From Niastella sp. (GTDB taxonomy: Bacteria > Bacteroidota > Bacteroidia > Chitinophagales > Chitinophagaceae): 59,558 nucleotides of DNA. The notes beneath the pieces are model-generated. The model searched no databases. It had not been told where the DNA came from and saw nothing but the letters and a program-made list of their open reading frames with translations. The stretch spans positions 1-59,558 of the forward strand of contig JAGIBF010000053.1 in the NCBI GenBank assembly GCA_017744515.1, read 5' to 3'. Below are positions 1 to 9,074 of the stretch, piece after piece. Each line of letters begins with the position of its first letter. Within the stretch, counting starts at the first letter, position 1. A program made the position numbers and the translations under genes.

Positions 1-563
1 ACACAAGCACCTGCCCCATCGGAAAAGATCATGCTGTCACGGTCATAATCGTCGATCACCCGCGATAAGGTTTCAGTACCAATGACCAGGCACCTTTTGG
101 CAGCACCGGCCCGGCAAAACAGGTCGGCCTGGATCAGCCCCTGCAGCCAACCGGGACAACCGAATAAGATATCGTATGGAATACACGAAGGGTTTTTAAT
201 ACCCAATCCCTGCTTCACGCGGGAAGCAAGAGAAGGCACCCCGTCAGTTTGTGTAGTATTTACAAGAACGTCGCCATAATTATGGGCCACAATGATCTGG
301 TCCAGCGTTTCAGGATCGATACCACTGTCCTGGATGGCCAGCCGGGCGGCTTGTATGGCCATATCAGAAGCCGCCATGTTTTCTGGCGCATAACGCCTTT
401 CCTCAATACCGGTGATTATTTTAAACTTATCGACAATCTCCTGCTGCGGCCGGTCTATCAGCTTCTTGTCTTCTGTATAAAAACGGTTGGCAATAAAATC
501 ATCATTTTTCTTAATTACGGACGGAATAAAACTACCAGTACCTGTGATAATTGTTCTTTGCAT
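1..563 (-). CDS. 3-oxoacyl-ACP synthase III-like (KAS III) protein, N-terminal part
   Basis: The reverse strand reads an open frame from an ATG at 563 to the window edge: 187 residues, with the C-terminus missing. It looks like a thiolase-fold KAS III (FabH-like) enzyme, a family that condenses an acyl-CoA starter with malonyl-ACP in the cytoplasm. Cys136 in the context LFGCPGW matches the family's nucleophilic cysteine, followed by the usual segment leading to SDGAGA. The His and Asn of the triad lie outside the window. It is divergent from the RRM gene on the other strand. FabH proper or a KAS III homologue for a secondary product cannot be separated from this half. Confidence 0.82.
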   Translation of the reverse strand, partial: MQRTIITGTGSFIPSVIKKNDDFIANRFYTEDKKLIDRPQQEIVDKFKIITGIEERRYAPENMAASDMAIQAARLAIQDSGIDPETLDQIIVAHNYGDVLVNTTQTDGVPSLASRVKQGLGIKNPSCIPYDILFGCPGWLQGLIQADLFCRAGAAKRCLVIGTETLSRVIDDYDRDSMIFSDGAGAC

Positions 564-717
564 CAGACTCTAACTAATTAGCGGTCAAGGTAACAATAAG
601 TTTGCATCGAATTAATATTAATATTAGGCTGATATGAAAAAATTAACTAACTTCAATATCCCATCCCTTTGAACTCCCTCCCGTCGAAACGATTGACAAC
701 TTTCAAAAGCCATTCTT

Positions 718-960
718 ATGAACATTTTCGTGGGTAACCTCAACAAAAAGACAACCGCACACGATCTTTTTCACCTCTTCCTTCAATTTGGTAAAGTAGT
801 ATCCGCCCGGATCATCATGGATCGTGAAACAGGCCATTCTTTAGGTTGCGCTTACATCGAAATGGACAATAAAGCTGGCGCCATGGCCATCCAAAGTCTG
901 CACGACCGGTGCTTCATGAACTGTTACATGGAAGTAAATGAAATAACCCCCGCCTTCTGA
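718..960 (+). CDS. small RRM-type RNA-binding protein
   Basis: An 80-residue protein made of a single RNA recognition motif. RNP2 is IFVGNL at residues 3-8. RNP1 is the degenerate GCAYIEM near residue 43, where a typical RNP1 has aromatic residues at more positions. The beta-alpha-beta-beta-alpha-beta pattern fills the whole chain. Stand-alone bacterial RRM proteins of this size are common in Bacteroidota and Cyanobacteria and are thought to bind RNA, sometimes in cold response; a specific role cannot be read here. No clear Shine-Dalgarno site precedes the ATG. It is monocistronic, followed by a hairpin terminator at 1038-1068. Confidence 0.88.
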   Translation: MNIFVGNLNKKTTAHDLFHLFLQFGKVVSARIIMDRETGHSLGCAYIEMDNKAGAMAIQSLHDRCFMNCYMEVNEITPAF

Positions 961-1037
961 TAATTGCTTCTTCTCTTCCATCCTCCCGGTAAGCCTTTTT
1001 ACGCTGGCACGATTTTTTAGTAGCCCGCAGCGTCATT

Positions 1038-1068
1038 CCGTGTAGACAAGAATCTACATGGGTTTTTT
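1038..1068 (+). terminator. intrinsic terminator after the RRM gene
   Basis: Stem CCGTGTAGA / TCTACATGG (one mismatch) around a CAAGAA loop, followed directly by a run of six T. It separates the RRM gene from the signalling operon starting at 1115. Confidence 0.7.
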
Positions 1069-1114
1069 ATTGCAATTGTTCTTATTTCGGCAAATTGCTA
1101 TTACTTAGCTGTTT

Positions 1115-2692
1115 ATGATTCTAATCGTAGACGACAGGCCCGAAAACCTTTTTTCTTTACAAAAACTCCTTGAACTCAATCAATTCAGGGTAGATACTGC
1201 CTCGTCGGGAGAAGAAGCCTTGCGCAAAGTGTTGAAGAACTCCTATTTTCTTATCATCCTCGATGTACAGATGCCTGGCATGGATGGTTTCGAAGTAGCA
1301 GAAGCCATTACCGGTTACAGCAAATCGAAAGACATACCCATCATTTTCCTCTCTGCCGTCAATACAGAAAAAAGATTCATCACCCGAGGATATACCTCCG
1401 GCGCAATCGATTATGTGACCAAGCCTTTTGACCCCGACATCTTGCTATTGAAGGTAAAAACCTTCTACCGGTTGCAGCAACAAACACGCGAGCTAAATGA
1501 AACCCAGAAAATACTCCGCGAAGAGATCGAAGTAAGAAAACAGGCACAGGCCGCGCTGCACCAAAGCGTGGAAGAACTGCGCTCGGCCCTCGAATCGATT
1601 CCCCAGATAGCCTTTACCTCCGACCCTGCCGGCGTCATCGAGTTTGTGAACCGTTATTGGTACCAATACTCCTTTGGCAAAGACATGTTTCCGCAAACCC
1701 CACCAGAAGGAATCTCCATTGCCCAATGCATTGAACGGGCGGTCAGCACCGGCTTCCAGCAGGAAACGGAAGTGCGTATCAGGCCACTCAAAACAGAAGA
1801 CTACCGCATCCACCTGCTTACGCTGACGCCCGTCAGGAAAGAGTCGAGCATCCTTAAATGGGTCGGCATTTTTACCGACATCCATGAACAGAAGATGGCG
1901 AACCAGGTACTGGAACAACGGGTAAACGAACGGACACAGGAATTGCTGCAGGCCAACAAAGACCTTGAGATCAGCAACCACGAGCTGCAACAATTTGCCT
2001 ACGTAGCTTCACATGACCTGAAAGAGCCGCTTCGGAAGATACAGGTGTTCAGCCACCTCATCAGAGACAAGTTCCTCGCCGAAAAGCCAGAGGCCATCGA
2101 TTATATCAACCGGCTTATCCACTCATCCGAGCGGATGAACAACCTGATCACCGATGTGCTCAACTACTCCCGGCTTTCCATATCAGGCGAATTTGAACGC
2201 ACCAATATCAACCAGGTCATCCAGGAAATATTGGTAGACATGGAATTGCTGATCCAGGAAAAGCACGCAGTCATCCATACCGGCAACATACCTTCCCTCG
2301 AAGTGATCCCCGCGCAGATCAGGCAGGTGTTCCAGAACATCCTGAGCAATGCCCTTAAGTTTTCCAGCAAACAGGAGAAACCGGTGATCTACATAAAAGG
2401 AGAATTGGTAGCAGGCAGAGACGAGAACAGCCCCACCTCCCCCATCGGACATTACTGCCGTATTACCGTCAACGATAATGGTATTGGCTTTAATGAAATG
2501 TACCTTAACAAAATATTCTCCATTTTCCAGCGCCTTCATTCCAAAGAAGAATATGAAGGTACCGGTATCGGACTGGCCATTGTAAAGAAGATCATGGACA
2601 CCCACAATGGCATCATAACAGCCCGCAGTGAGGAAGGAAAAGGTAGCACCTTCATCATGGTATTACCCGTGAAACAAGGCAATCATAACTGA
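1115..2692 (+). CDS. response regulator-sensor histidine kinase (REC-PAS-HisKA-HATPase)
   Basis: A 525-residue cytoplasmic protein without membrane segments. An N-terminal receiver domain (about 1-125) has the phospho-acceptor Asp50 in ILDVQMPGMDG and the Lys in TKPFD. A PAS-like region (about 145-265) follows, then a short coiled coil, a HisKA domain with His300 in ASHDLKEP, and an HATPase_c domain with NDNGIGF (Asp454) and the G2 box GTGIGLAI. An N-terminal receiver on a kinase suggests it is itself controlled by phosphorylation, probably by the hybrid kinase encoded 41 nt downstream. It is first in an operon with that kinase, CheR and CheB. Confidence 0.92.
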   Translation: MILIVDDRPENLFSLQKLLELNQFRVDTASSGEEALRKVLKNSYFLIILDVQMPGMDGFEVAEAITGYSKSKDIPIIFLSAVNTEKRFITRGYTSGAIDYVTKPFDPDILLLKVKTFYRLQQQTRELNETQKILREEIEVRKQAQAALHQSVEELRSALESIPQIAFTSDPAGVIEFVNRYWYQYSFGKDMFPQTPPEGISIAQCIERAVSTGFQQETEVRIRPLKTEDYRIHLLTLTPVRKESSILKWVGIFTDIHEQKMANQVLEQRVNERTQELLQANKDLEISNHELQQFAYVASHDLKEPLRKIQVFSHLIRDKFLAEKPEAIDYINRLIHSSERMNNLITDVLNYSRLSISGEFERTNINQVIQEILVDMELLIQEKHAVIHTGNIPSLEVIPAQIRQVFQNILSNALKFSSKQEKPVIYIKGELVAGRDENSPTSPIGHYCRITVNDNGIGFNEMYLNKIFSIFQRLHSKEEYEGTGIGLAIVKKIMDTHNGIITARSEEGKGSTFIMVLPVKQGNHN

Positions 2693-2733
2693 ACAATAAA
2701 ACCCTATTAAACATAGGTTCAAATAAACGCTCA

Positions 2734-5700
2734 ATGAAATCGACCTTCAAACGGAATCTGTTAATCAGCTTTGGCATTTCATTATTGCTATTGATCGTAA
2801 GTTCTGTCGCATCTTTCCTCAGCATCAGCAACCTGCTGAAGAGTGCCGACGAAGTGGAACATACCAATCAGGTAAAGCTATTGGTGGAACGGATCATCTC
2901 CACCCTGAAAGATGCCGAGACCGGTCAGCGGGGTTACCTGCTCACCGGCGACGACCGTTTCCTGCAACCTTATACCGGCGCTATCGACAGCGCCAAATCA
3001 TATGTAGCCCAACTGAAACGGTTAACAACAGATAACCCCGAACAGCAGATGCGCGCCAACCGCCTGCAGGAAATTGTGGTGCTGAGACTGTCGAGTCTCG
3101 AACGACGCATCATACAAAAACGCAACGGAGAATCGGTGACCACCGAACAATTATTGGAAGGCAAGAAGTACATGGACGAAGCAAGATCTGTAGTGAATAC
3201 AATGACCGAAGAAGAAGATCATTTGCTGGCCCAGCGTACAGCACAGATGAACAGATTTGCTACCTACACGCCCATTCTTATTGTAATTGCCGCTTTACTG
3301 TCACTCGTCATTACTGTGATCTCTTTCGTACGGGTGAATAGTGATTTTGAGAAAACGGCCAAACTGCAACAACAACTACAGGCAAAAGATGAAGACATCA
3401 CCCGTCGTATCAACATCATTCAGGACGTAGCCAATAAAGTATCCACCGGAGACTACAGTATCCGTGTGCAGGATGGAGGCGCCGACGGCCTGGGCAGCTT
3501 GTCCGTGTCGTTGAATAAAATGGCTGAATCACTTCAATATTCGTTCAACCTCCTGGGCGATAAAGAATGGCTGCAAACAGGTATTGCTACGCTCAACGAA
3601 AAGATGCTGGGCGAAAACGAACTGCCACAACTATCAAAGAATGTGCTGGAGTTTATCGCTCAATACACCGATAGCCACGCAGGCGCGTTCTATCATACCA
3701 TCGATGGCGAAAGCCTGCACTTTGTAAAAGGGGTTGCCTTTGATGAAAAACATATTAAGGCGCGCATAGCATTTGGCGAAGGACTGCCCGGACAAAGTGC
3801 CGCCAACGCCTCCCTTATACACCTGCAGGAAGTACCGGACGATCTCATGGTGATCAACCATGCCACCGGCGGCATCAGGCCCCGCAACATTATCGCCATG
3901 CCGCTATTTTTTGAAAGAAAAGTAGTAGGTGTAATAGAATTGGCATCCATCAAGCCTTACACTCCTAATGTCGTTTCCTTCCTAGAAACTGCTGCACATA
4001 GCATCGGCACGGCTATCAACAGTATAGAAAACCGCCGCCGCCTGCAGGAATTGCTGGAAGAAACCCAGTCGCAAGCCGAAGAACTGCAGGCCCAGCACGG
4101 CGAGCTGGAAAACATCAACAGTGAGCTGGAAGCGCAAACCGAAAAGCTACAGGCATCAGAGGAAGAACTGAAGGTGCAGCAGGAAGAGCTGGTTGAAGCC
4201 AACAGCGAACTGGAAGAAAGAGCCCGCTTGTTGGAAGAAAAGAACCAGCAGGTGTTTGAAAGGAACCTGGAGATACAGAAGAAAGCAGAGGAGTTGGAAC
4301 AAAGCACCCGTTACAAATCGGAATTCCTGGCCAATATGTCGCACGAACTGCGCACACCGCTGAACTCGATCCTGTTATTGTCAAGGCTGCTGTCTGAAAA
4401 CAACAGCAACAACCTGAGCAGTGATCAGATGGAATATGCCCGGGTGATCCAGAACTCCGGCCATGGTTTGCTATCGCTGATCGATGAAATACTCGATCTG
4501 TCGAAGATAGAGGCTGGCAGAATGGACCTGCATTATACCGACGTGTCGGTAAATGATATGGTAGATGATATGACGGCCTTGTTCGATCCTATTGCCAAAG
4601 AGAAAGGCATCTCCTTCAAAACAACCGTCGAACCAAACGTTCAGGGCATTATTGAAACCGACAGGCTACGCCTCGAACAGGTGATCAAGAACCTCGTAGC
4701 GAACGCACTCAAGTTTACTGCCAAAGGATATGTAGAGCTGAAAATATCCATGCCCGACACAGAAGGACATACCATCGCATTCACAGTGAAAGATACCGGC
4801 ATTGGGATTCCGCCGGAAAAACAGGCTATCATATTTGAAGCATTCCAGCAGGCGGATGGATCTACCCGCCGCAAGTATGGCGGCACCGGCCTGGGCCTGT
4901 CTATCAGTCGCCAGTTGACCCGTTTATTGGGTGGCGAAATACACCTGCACAGCGAACCCGGACAAGGCAGTGAGTTTACCGTACACATCCCCGTATCCAA
5001 AGCCGTAGCTTCTTTAACAGCCGGCGCTCCTGCAGAAGCAGCTCCAATTCAGCCAGCACGTACCGGCTTCATTACACCGCAACAACCTGCAGCACCAGCG
5101 CGGGAATTGCGTCAACGCTATATTACCGAAACAATACCGGATCCTGTTCCCGACGACCGAGACAGGATCAATATACTTATCGACAAGGTGATCCTTATTG
5201 TGGAAGACGATACCAATTTCGCCAAATCACTATTGGATTTCACCCGCAGTAAAGGTTACAAGGGCGTAGTAACTGTACGCGGTGATGAAGCACTGCCGCT
5301 GGCGCAGCAATTTATGCCGGCAGGTATCCTGCTCGACATTCAGCTGCCTGTGAAAGATGGCTGGGAAGTGATGGAAGAACTGAAGAACAATGCGCATACC
5401 CGGCATATCCCCGTGCACATGATGAGCTCCTACGATGGTAAGTACAAGAGCCTTTCCAAAGGAGCGGTAGACTTCATCAACAAGCCCATAGCCTACGAGC
5501 AGATGGAGGATATTTTTTCCCGCATCGAGTTCATGCTTACCAACAACCCGCGCAAAGTGCTCATCGTGGAAGAGAACATGAAACACGCCAAAGCACTGGC
5601 TTATTATCTCGAGAATTTCAAGGTAAACACTGAGATCAAGACTACGGTGATCGGCAGCGTACAAGCCCTGCTGCAAAAAGAAGTGAACTGTGTGATCCTC

Positions 5701-6360
5701 GATATGGGCATTCCCAACCAGCGATCTTACGACACGCTGGATGAAGTAAAGAAAACGCCCGGTCTGGAAAACATTCCCATCATCATCTTTACCGGTAAGA
5801 ACCTGTCAAGGCCCGAGGAAGCGAAGATCAAGCAATATGCCGATTCGATCGTGATCAAAACAGCCCACTCCTACCAGCGTATCCTTGATGAAGTATCCCT
5901 GTTCCTGCACCTCGTGGAGGAAAAAAGCACTGGCGCAGCTACCAGGCCGTCCAACAACATGGGCGTATTGCAGGAGGTATTAAAAGGTAAAACGGTGTTG
6001 ATCGCAGACGATGATATCCGCAATATCTACTCGCTTACCAAAGCACTGGAAACTTACAACATGAAAGTGGTATCGGCGGTAGACGGAAAGGATGCACTCA
6101 AACAATTGCAGGAACATCCGGAAGTAGACATTGTGCTCATGGATATGATGATGCCGGAAATGGATGGATATGAATCCACCAAACGCATCAAAGCTAACCC
6201 GGCATTCAGTAAATTGCCGGTAATAGCTGTAACCGCTAAAGCCATGACCGGCGACCGCGAGAAATGTATCGAGGCAGGCGCCTCCGATTACATCAGCAAG
6301 CCGGTCGATATCGACCAGCTGTTATCGTTGCTGCGGGTATGGCTGTATGATGCCCGGTAA
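2734..6360 (+). CDS. membrane hybrid histidine kinase: CHASE3-HAMP-GAF-HK-REC x3
   Basis: A 1208-residue protein. TM helices at about 8-32 and 180-202 bracket a periplasmic CHASE3-like domain containing the family-typical ETGQRGYLLTG. Then come a HAMP (about 203-262), a GAF (about 285-425), a long Glu/Gln-rich coiled coil (about 430-535), HisKA with His537 in SHELRTPLN, HATPase_c with DTGIGIP (Asp687), and three receiver domains with candidate acceptors Asp868, Asp990 and Asp1137. The middle receiver is the most divergent (VEEN acidic pocket, ILDMGIPNQ). The architecture suggests a phosphorelay hub that senses an envelope signal. CheR and CheB downstream suggest its coiled coil may be a methylation target; that is inference. 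Confidence 0.93.
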   Translation: MKSTFKRNLLISFGISLLLLIVSSVASFLSISNLLKSADEVEHTNQVKLLVERIISTLKDAETGQRGYLLTGDDRFLQPYTGAIDSAKSYVAQLKRLTTDNPEQQMRANRLQEIVVLRLSSLERRIIQKRNGESVTTEQLLEGKKYMDEARSVVNTMTEEEDHLLAQRTAQMNRFATYTPILIVIAALLSLVITVISFVRVNSDFEKTAKLQQQLQAKDEDITRRINIIQDVANKVSTGDYSIRVQDGGADGLGSLSVSLNKMAESLQYSFNLLGDKEWLQTGIATLNEKMLGENELPQLSKNVLEFIAQYTDSHAGAFYHTIDGESLHFVKGVAFDEKHIKARIAFGEGLPGQSAANASLIHLQEVPDDLMVINHATGGIRPRNIIAMPLFFERKVVGVIELASIKPYTPNVVSFLETAAHSIGTAINSIENRRRLQELLEETQSQAEELQAQHGELENINSELEAQTEKLQASEEELKVQQEELVEANSELEERARLLEEKNQQVFERNLEIQKKAEELEQSTRYKSEFLANMSHELRTPLNSILLLSRLLSENNSNNLSSDQMEYARVIQNSGHGLLSLIDEILDLSKIEAGRMDLHYTDVSVNDMVDDMTALFDPIAKEKGISFKTTVEPNVQGIIETDRLRLEQVIKNLVANALKFTAKGYVELKISMPDTEGHTIAFTVKDTGIGIPPEKQAIIFEAFQQADGSTRRKYGGTGLGLSISRQLTRLLGGEIHLHSEPGQGSEFTVHIPVSKAVASLTAGAPAEAAPIQPARTGFITPQQPAAPARELRQRYITETIPDPVPDDRDRINILIDKVILIVEDDTNFAKSLLDFTRSKGYKGVVTVRGDEALPLAQQFMPAGILLDIQLPVKDGWEVMEELKNNAHTRHIPVHMMSSYDGKYKSLSKGAVDFINKPIAYEQMEDIFSRIEFMLTNNPRKVLIVEENMKHAKALAYYLENFKVNTEIKTTVIGSVQALLQKEVNCVILDMGIPNQRSYDTLDEVKKTPGLENIPIIIFTGKNLSRPEEAKIKQYADSIVIKTAHSYQRILDEVSLFLHLVEEKSTGAATRPSNNMGVLQEVLKGKTVLIADDDIRNIYSLTKALETYNMKVVSAVDGKDALKQLQEHPEVDIVLMDMMMPEMDGYESTKRIKANPAFSKLPVIAVTAKAMTGDREKCIEAGASDYISKPVDIDQLLSLLRVWLYDAR

Positions 6361-6391
6361 TTGATCGATTGAAGACCTTAAAACAACTGAC

Positions 6392-7213
6392 GTGGAGTTT
6401 GAAGTACAGGACCATGAAATAGATATACTGCTGCAGGACCTGATGGAATCGTATGGCTATGACTTTACCGACTATTCAAGGGCTTCCCTGAAACGCAGGA
6501 TCAACAGGCTGTACTCACTGGACAAGTTCTCGTCCTTTGTGTTGTTCAGACAGCGTATAAAAACAGACAGCACTTACTTCCGGCGCTTTGTGGAAGAGAT
6601 CACGGTGAATGTAACGGAGATGTTCCGCGATCCTTTATTCTACAAAACCATCCGGGAAGAAGTGCTGCCTGTACTGGCTACACATCCCTTCATACGCATC
6701 TGGCATGCCGGCTGTTCCACCGGCGAAGAAGTGTATTCCATGGCTATACTGCTGCACGAAGCAGGACTATTGAAAAAATCACTGCTGTATGCAACAGACA
6801 TTAATCCCGATGTATTGGACCGGTTGCGCAAAGGCATCTTCCCTTTGCGGTTCATCAAACAATACTCCGAGAATTATATTCAATCAGGCGGCAAGCAGGA
6901 TTTCTCCTCGTATTATACCGCGAAGTATGATTGGGCCAAGTTCGATGAAAAGCTGGCCGCCAAAATGGTGGTAGCTACCCACAACCTCGTATCCGACAGA
7001 TCGTTCAATGAATTCCAGCTTATCCTGTGCCGAAACGTGTTGATCTATTTCGACCGTAACCTGCAAGACAAAGCCCTGCAATTGTTCGATGAAAGCCTGG
7101 ATACATTGGGCTTCCTGGCATTGGGCGCTAAAGAGAACATCAAGTACTCGCCCATTTATCGCAAATACAAACAACTGGACAATAAAGAAAGGATATGGCG
7201 GAAAATAGCATAA
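6392..7213 (+). CDS. CheR-type protein-glutamate methyltransferase
   Basis: A 273-residue protein with a GTG start 31 nt after the hybrid kinase stop. The N-terminal helical domain (DYSRASLKRRI) and the SAM-binding Rossmann domain with HAGCSTGEEVYSMAI and the later LILCRNVLIYF are diagnostic of CheR, which methylates glutamates of chemoreceptors using S-adenosylmethionine. No C-terminal TPR extension or pentapeptide tether is seen. The gene overlaps cheB by 19 nt, so they are probably translationally coupled. No receptor, CheA or CheW gene is nearby, so the substrate is probably not a classical chemoreceptor; the kinases of the same operon are the obvious candidates. Confidence 0.92.
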   Translation: MEFEVQDHEIDILLQDLMESYGYDFTDYSRASLKRRINRLYSLDKFSSFVLFRQRIKTDSTYFRRFVEEITVNVTEMFRDPLFYKTIREEVLPVLATHPFIRIWHAGCSTGEEVYSMAILLHEAGLLKKSLLYATDINPDVLDRLRKGIFPLRFIKQYSENYIQSGGKQDFSSYYTAKYDWAKFDEKLAAKMVVATHNLVSDRSFNEFQLILCRNVLIYFDRNLQDKALQLFDESLDTLGFLALGAKENIKYSPIYRKYKQLDNKERIWRKIA

Positions 7214-7791
7214 CACAAGCCATCCAACTGATCGCTATCGGCGGCTCGGCCGGTAGCCTCGACGTTATATTGAAGTTGGTACCGGCATTGAACCCACGCC
7301 TGCCGGCAGCCATCATCATCATTACCCACCGCAAAGCGTCCAGCGAAGAAATACTTGTGGACCTGCTCAATGCCAAAAGCACCTGGCCTGTGCGGGAAGC
7401 AGAAGAAAAAGACACCATCGCGCCTCATACGATCTACATAGCACCTACAGATTACCATTTACTCATTGAGCAGGATCATAGCTTCTCACTCGATGTATCG
7501 GAGAAAGTCAACTATAGCCGCCCCAGTATCGACATCACCTTTGAATCCGCAGCCGAAGTATATGGCCCTGCCGTACTGGGTATTCTGCTTTCCGGCGCCA
7601 ACGCCGATGGCGTGGAAGGCCTCCGGCACATCAAAACCCGTGGCGGTCTATGCCTTGTGCAGGACCCCGATACAGCAGACGTTGATTATATGCCCCGGCA
7701 AGCCGTTCAACAGGTGAAAATAGACAAGGTGTTGCCCGCTGACCAACTGGCTGGTTATATCAACAGCTTGTTCGATACCCAGCAAAAATAA
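7195..7791 (+). CDS. CheB-type protein-glutamate methylesterase, no receiver domain
   Basis: A 198-residue protein consisting only of the CheB catalytic domain. The triad is visible: Ser18 in IGGSAGS, His45 in ITHRK, Asp138 in SGANADG. Classical CheB has an N-terminal receiver domain that holds the esterase in check until phosphorylated; here it is missing, so regulation must come from a partner or from one of the operon's receiver domains. The enzyme would reverse the modification made by the CheR encoded just upstream. Its start lies inside the end of cheR. It is the last gene of the operon. Confidence 0.92.
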   Translation: MAENSITQAIQLIAIGGSAGSLDVILKLVPALNPRLPAAIIIITHRKASSEEILVDLLNAKSTWPVREAEEKDTIAPHTIYIAPTDYHLLIEQDHSFSLDVSEKVNYSRPSIDITFESAAEVYGPAVLGILLSGANADGVEGLRHIKTRGGLCLVQDPDTADVDYMPRQAVQQVKIDKVLPADQLAGYINSLFDTQQK

Positions 7792-7960
7792 GCCTCAACC
7801 CAGGCTCCTTGTATCACCTATAAGTATGAATCTGGCTCCCCACTCCTGAATTCCCCCCTTTAGTCGTACCATCGCCTTGGTCTTGCGCTTCTATAATATG
7901 ACTTCCTACCACTGCCACAGTTCTGCTATAGTTCCTCCGTGGCTCCCCTATAGCAACTCC

Positions 7961-8021
7961 ATAGTAAAAGCAAGACAATAGTAAGGCAATAGTAAGACAG
8001 TAGTAAGGGAATAGTAAGACA
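7961..8021. repeat. 11-bp degenerate tandem repeat
   Basis: Four contiguous 11-mers of the form ATAGTAAGRCA lie at 7978-7988, 7989-7999, 8000-8010 and 8011-8021. They are preceded at 7961-7977 by a longer, looser copy starting ATAGTAAAAG. Units differ at one or two positions. The period of 11 bp is close to one helical turn, so equivalent bases face the same side of the DNA. Confidence 0.75.
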
Positions 8022-8205
8022 ACAGGCTCAAATGCAGGCTGGATGCGGAAATATATTTTTGCCAGCTGGCAAATCCGCCACAGGAGCGGGTTTGATCGAA
8101 AAAAGGCCTGCAAAGAAGAGTATTTGCGTCATAATCTTAACCACTTGTACGTAATATACGAAAAATAAGCAATGCCTGTTTAGATATTTTGATGTTGCCG
8201 GGGGT

Positions 8206-8239
8206 AATAAAAACGCCTCTGCTTAGAGGCGTTTTTATT
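8206..8239. terminator. bidirectional intrinsic terminator
   Basis: A perfect inverted repeat with 15-bp arms (AATAAAAACGCCTCT and its complement) and a GCTT loop. A-runs on one side and T-runs on the other let it work in both directions. It serves the convergent CheB gene and lipoprotein gene. Confidence 0.85.
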
Positions 8240-8272
8240 GATTTTAAACAACTTAAAAGCTATACCTGCAAT

Positions 8273-8905
8273 TTATTTTTTAACAAGAACTCCCTGTTTC
8301 AGCATATCCCGGGTGATCTGTTTGGCATAATCCCGGCCAATACTTTCCGCTGAGGGATCGAAAGACTGGGACTGCACGGAGTACAGCATTTTGTTGTTGC
8401 CTACACTGTACAGGTTACTTTCCCAGAAGTAATTGGTGCTGGTGGTATAATAGCCCGGTGTATAAACCCTTCCATAAACGGTCCTGTAATACCCCCAGAA
8501 ACGACTGTAGTAAGCTCCGTAGGGCTGGTAGCTCACATTACCCGGTACGTAGTTCTGCTCCTTGGCTTTATCCAGCAATACGATGGTCATAACGGCATCA
8601 TAACCCTTATTGCGGAGCAAACGGAGCGCCCGCTGCTCATTCATACCATTAAGCTGATTGGGGGCAAACACGGTACTGGCCGCCACAGCATTCACGCCGG
8701 ATGATTTCAGTTCATCGGCCAGTTCATTTTCCATATTCATCCGGATACTGCGGTCTTTATTGGCCATCACACCCAATACAAGTACTTTCTGATAATTTAC
8801 CTTACTGGCGTCATCTGCTTTCCAGGAAGAGGTGACCTTGGTAGAAGAACAGGCTGCCAGCATCACCATGAGGACCAGGCTGGCAGGTATAATTAGCTTT
8901 TTCAT
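8273..8905 (-). CDS. lipoprotein of unknown function (DUF4136-like)
   Basis: A 210-residue protein starting MKKLII, with a signal peptide and lipobox LAAC (Cys after LMVMLAA), hence an envelope lipoprotein. I chose the ATG at 8905 because AAGGAG lies about 6 nt upstream and the signal peptide begins there; a frame extension upstream adds 12 residues without signal character. The body (SSWKADDASKVNYQKVLVLG, then an ERALRLLRNKGYDAVMTI segment) resembles small Bacteroidota lipoproteins of the DUF4136 type. A Tyr-rich stretch follows in the C-terminal half. No function can be assigned. It is monocistronic. Confidence 0.8.
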   Translation of the reverse strand: MKKLIIPASLVLMVMLAACSSTKVTSSWKADDASKVNYQKVLVLGVMANKDRSIRMNMENELADELKSSGVNAVAASTVFAPNQLNGMNEQRALRLLRNKGYDAVMTIVLLDKAKEQNYVPGNVSYQPYGAYYSRFWGYYRTVYGRVYTPGYYTTSTNYFWESNLYSVGNNKMLYSVQSQSFDPSAESIGRDYAKQITRDMLKQGVLVKK

Positions 8906-9074
8906 AAATAACTCCTTTTCGTGAATAATCTTGAATCCCACCTATTTGAGATTCAATTTTCATTCCACGGCTTAACTATCTGGCACCCAATAACAAATCA
9001 TTGAGAAGTGTTAGCGAAATGCTAACAACTTACCTTACTGGTAATGAATGCAAAAGGAGTATTTGACAAGTAGA

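Larger units (their letters stand above)
7792..8272. other. intergenic region with repeats and palindrome, no gene seen
   Basis: About 480 bases between the CheB gene and the convergent lipoprotein gene. It holds a degenerate 11-bp tandem repeat (7961-8021), a perfect 16-bp palindrome TTTGCCAGCTGGCAAA (8058-8073), and a strong bidirectional hairpin (8206-8239). No open frame has coding character on either strand. Confidence 0.6.

Noticed and set aside
7961..8021. Possible CRISPR-like array
   Set aside because: Units are only 11 bp and contiguous, with no spacers and no cas genes nearby.
8206..8239. Small RNA or riboswitch hairpin
   Set aside because: Perfect arms with flanking A and T runs between convergent genes are explained by a bidirectional terminator.
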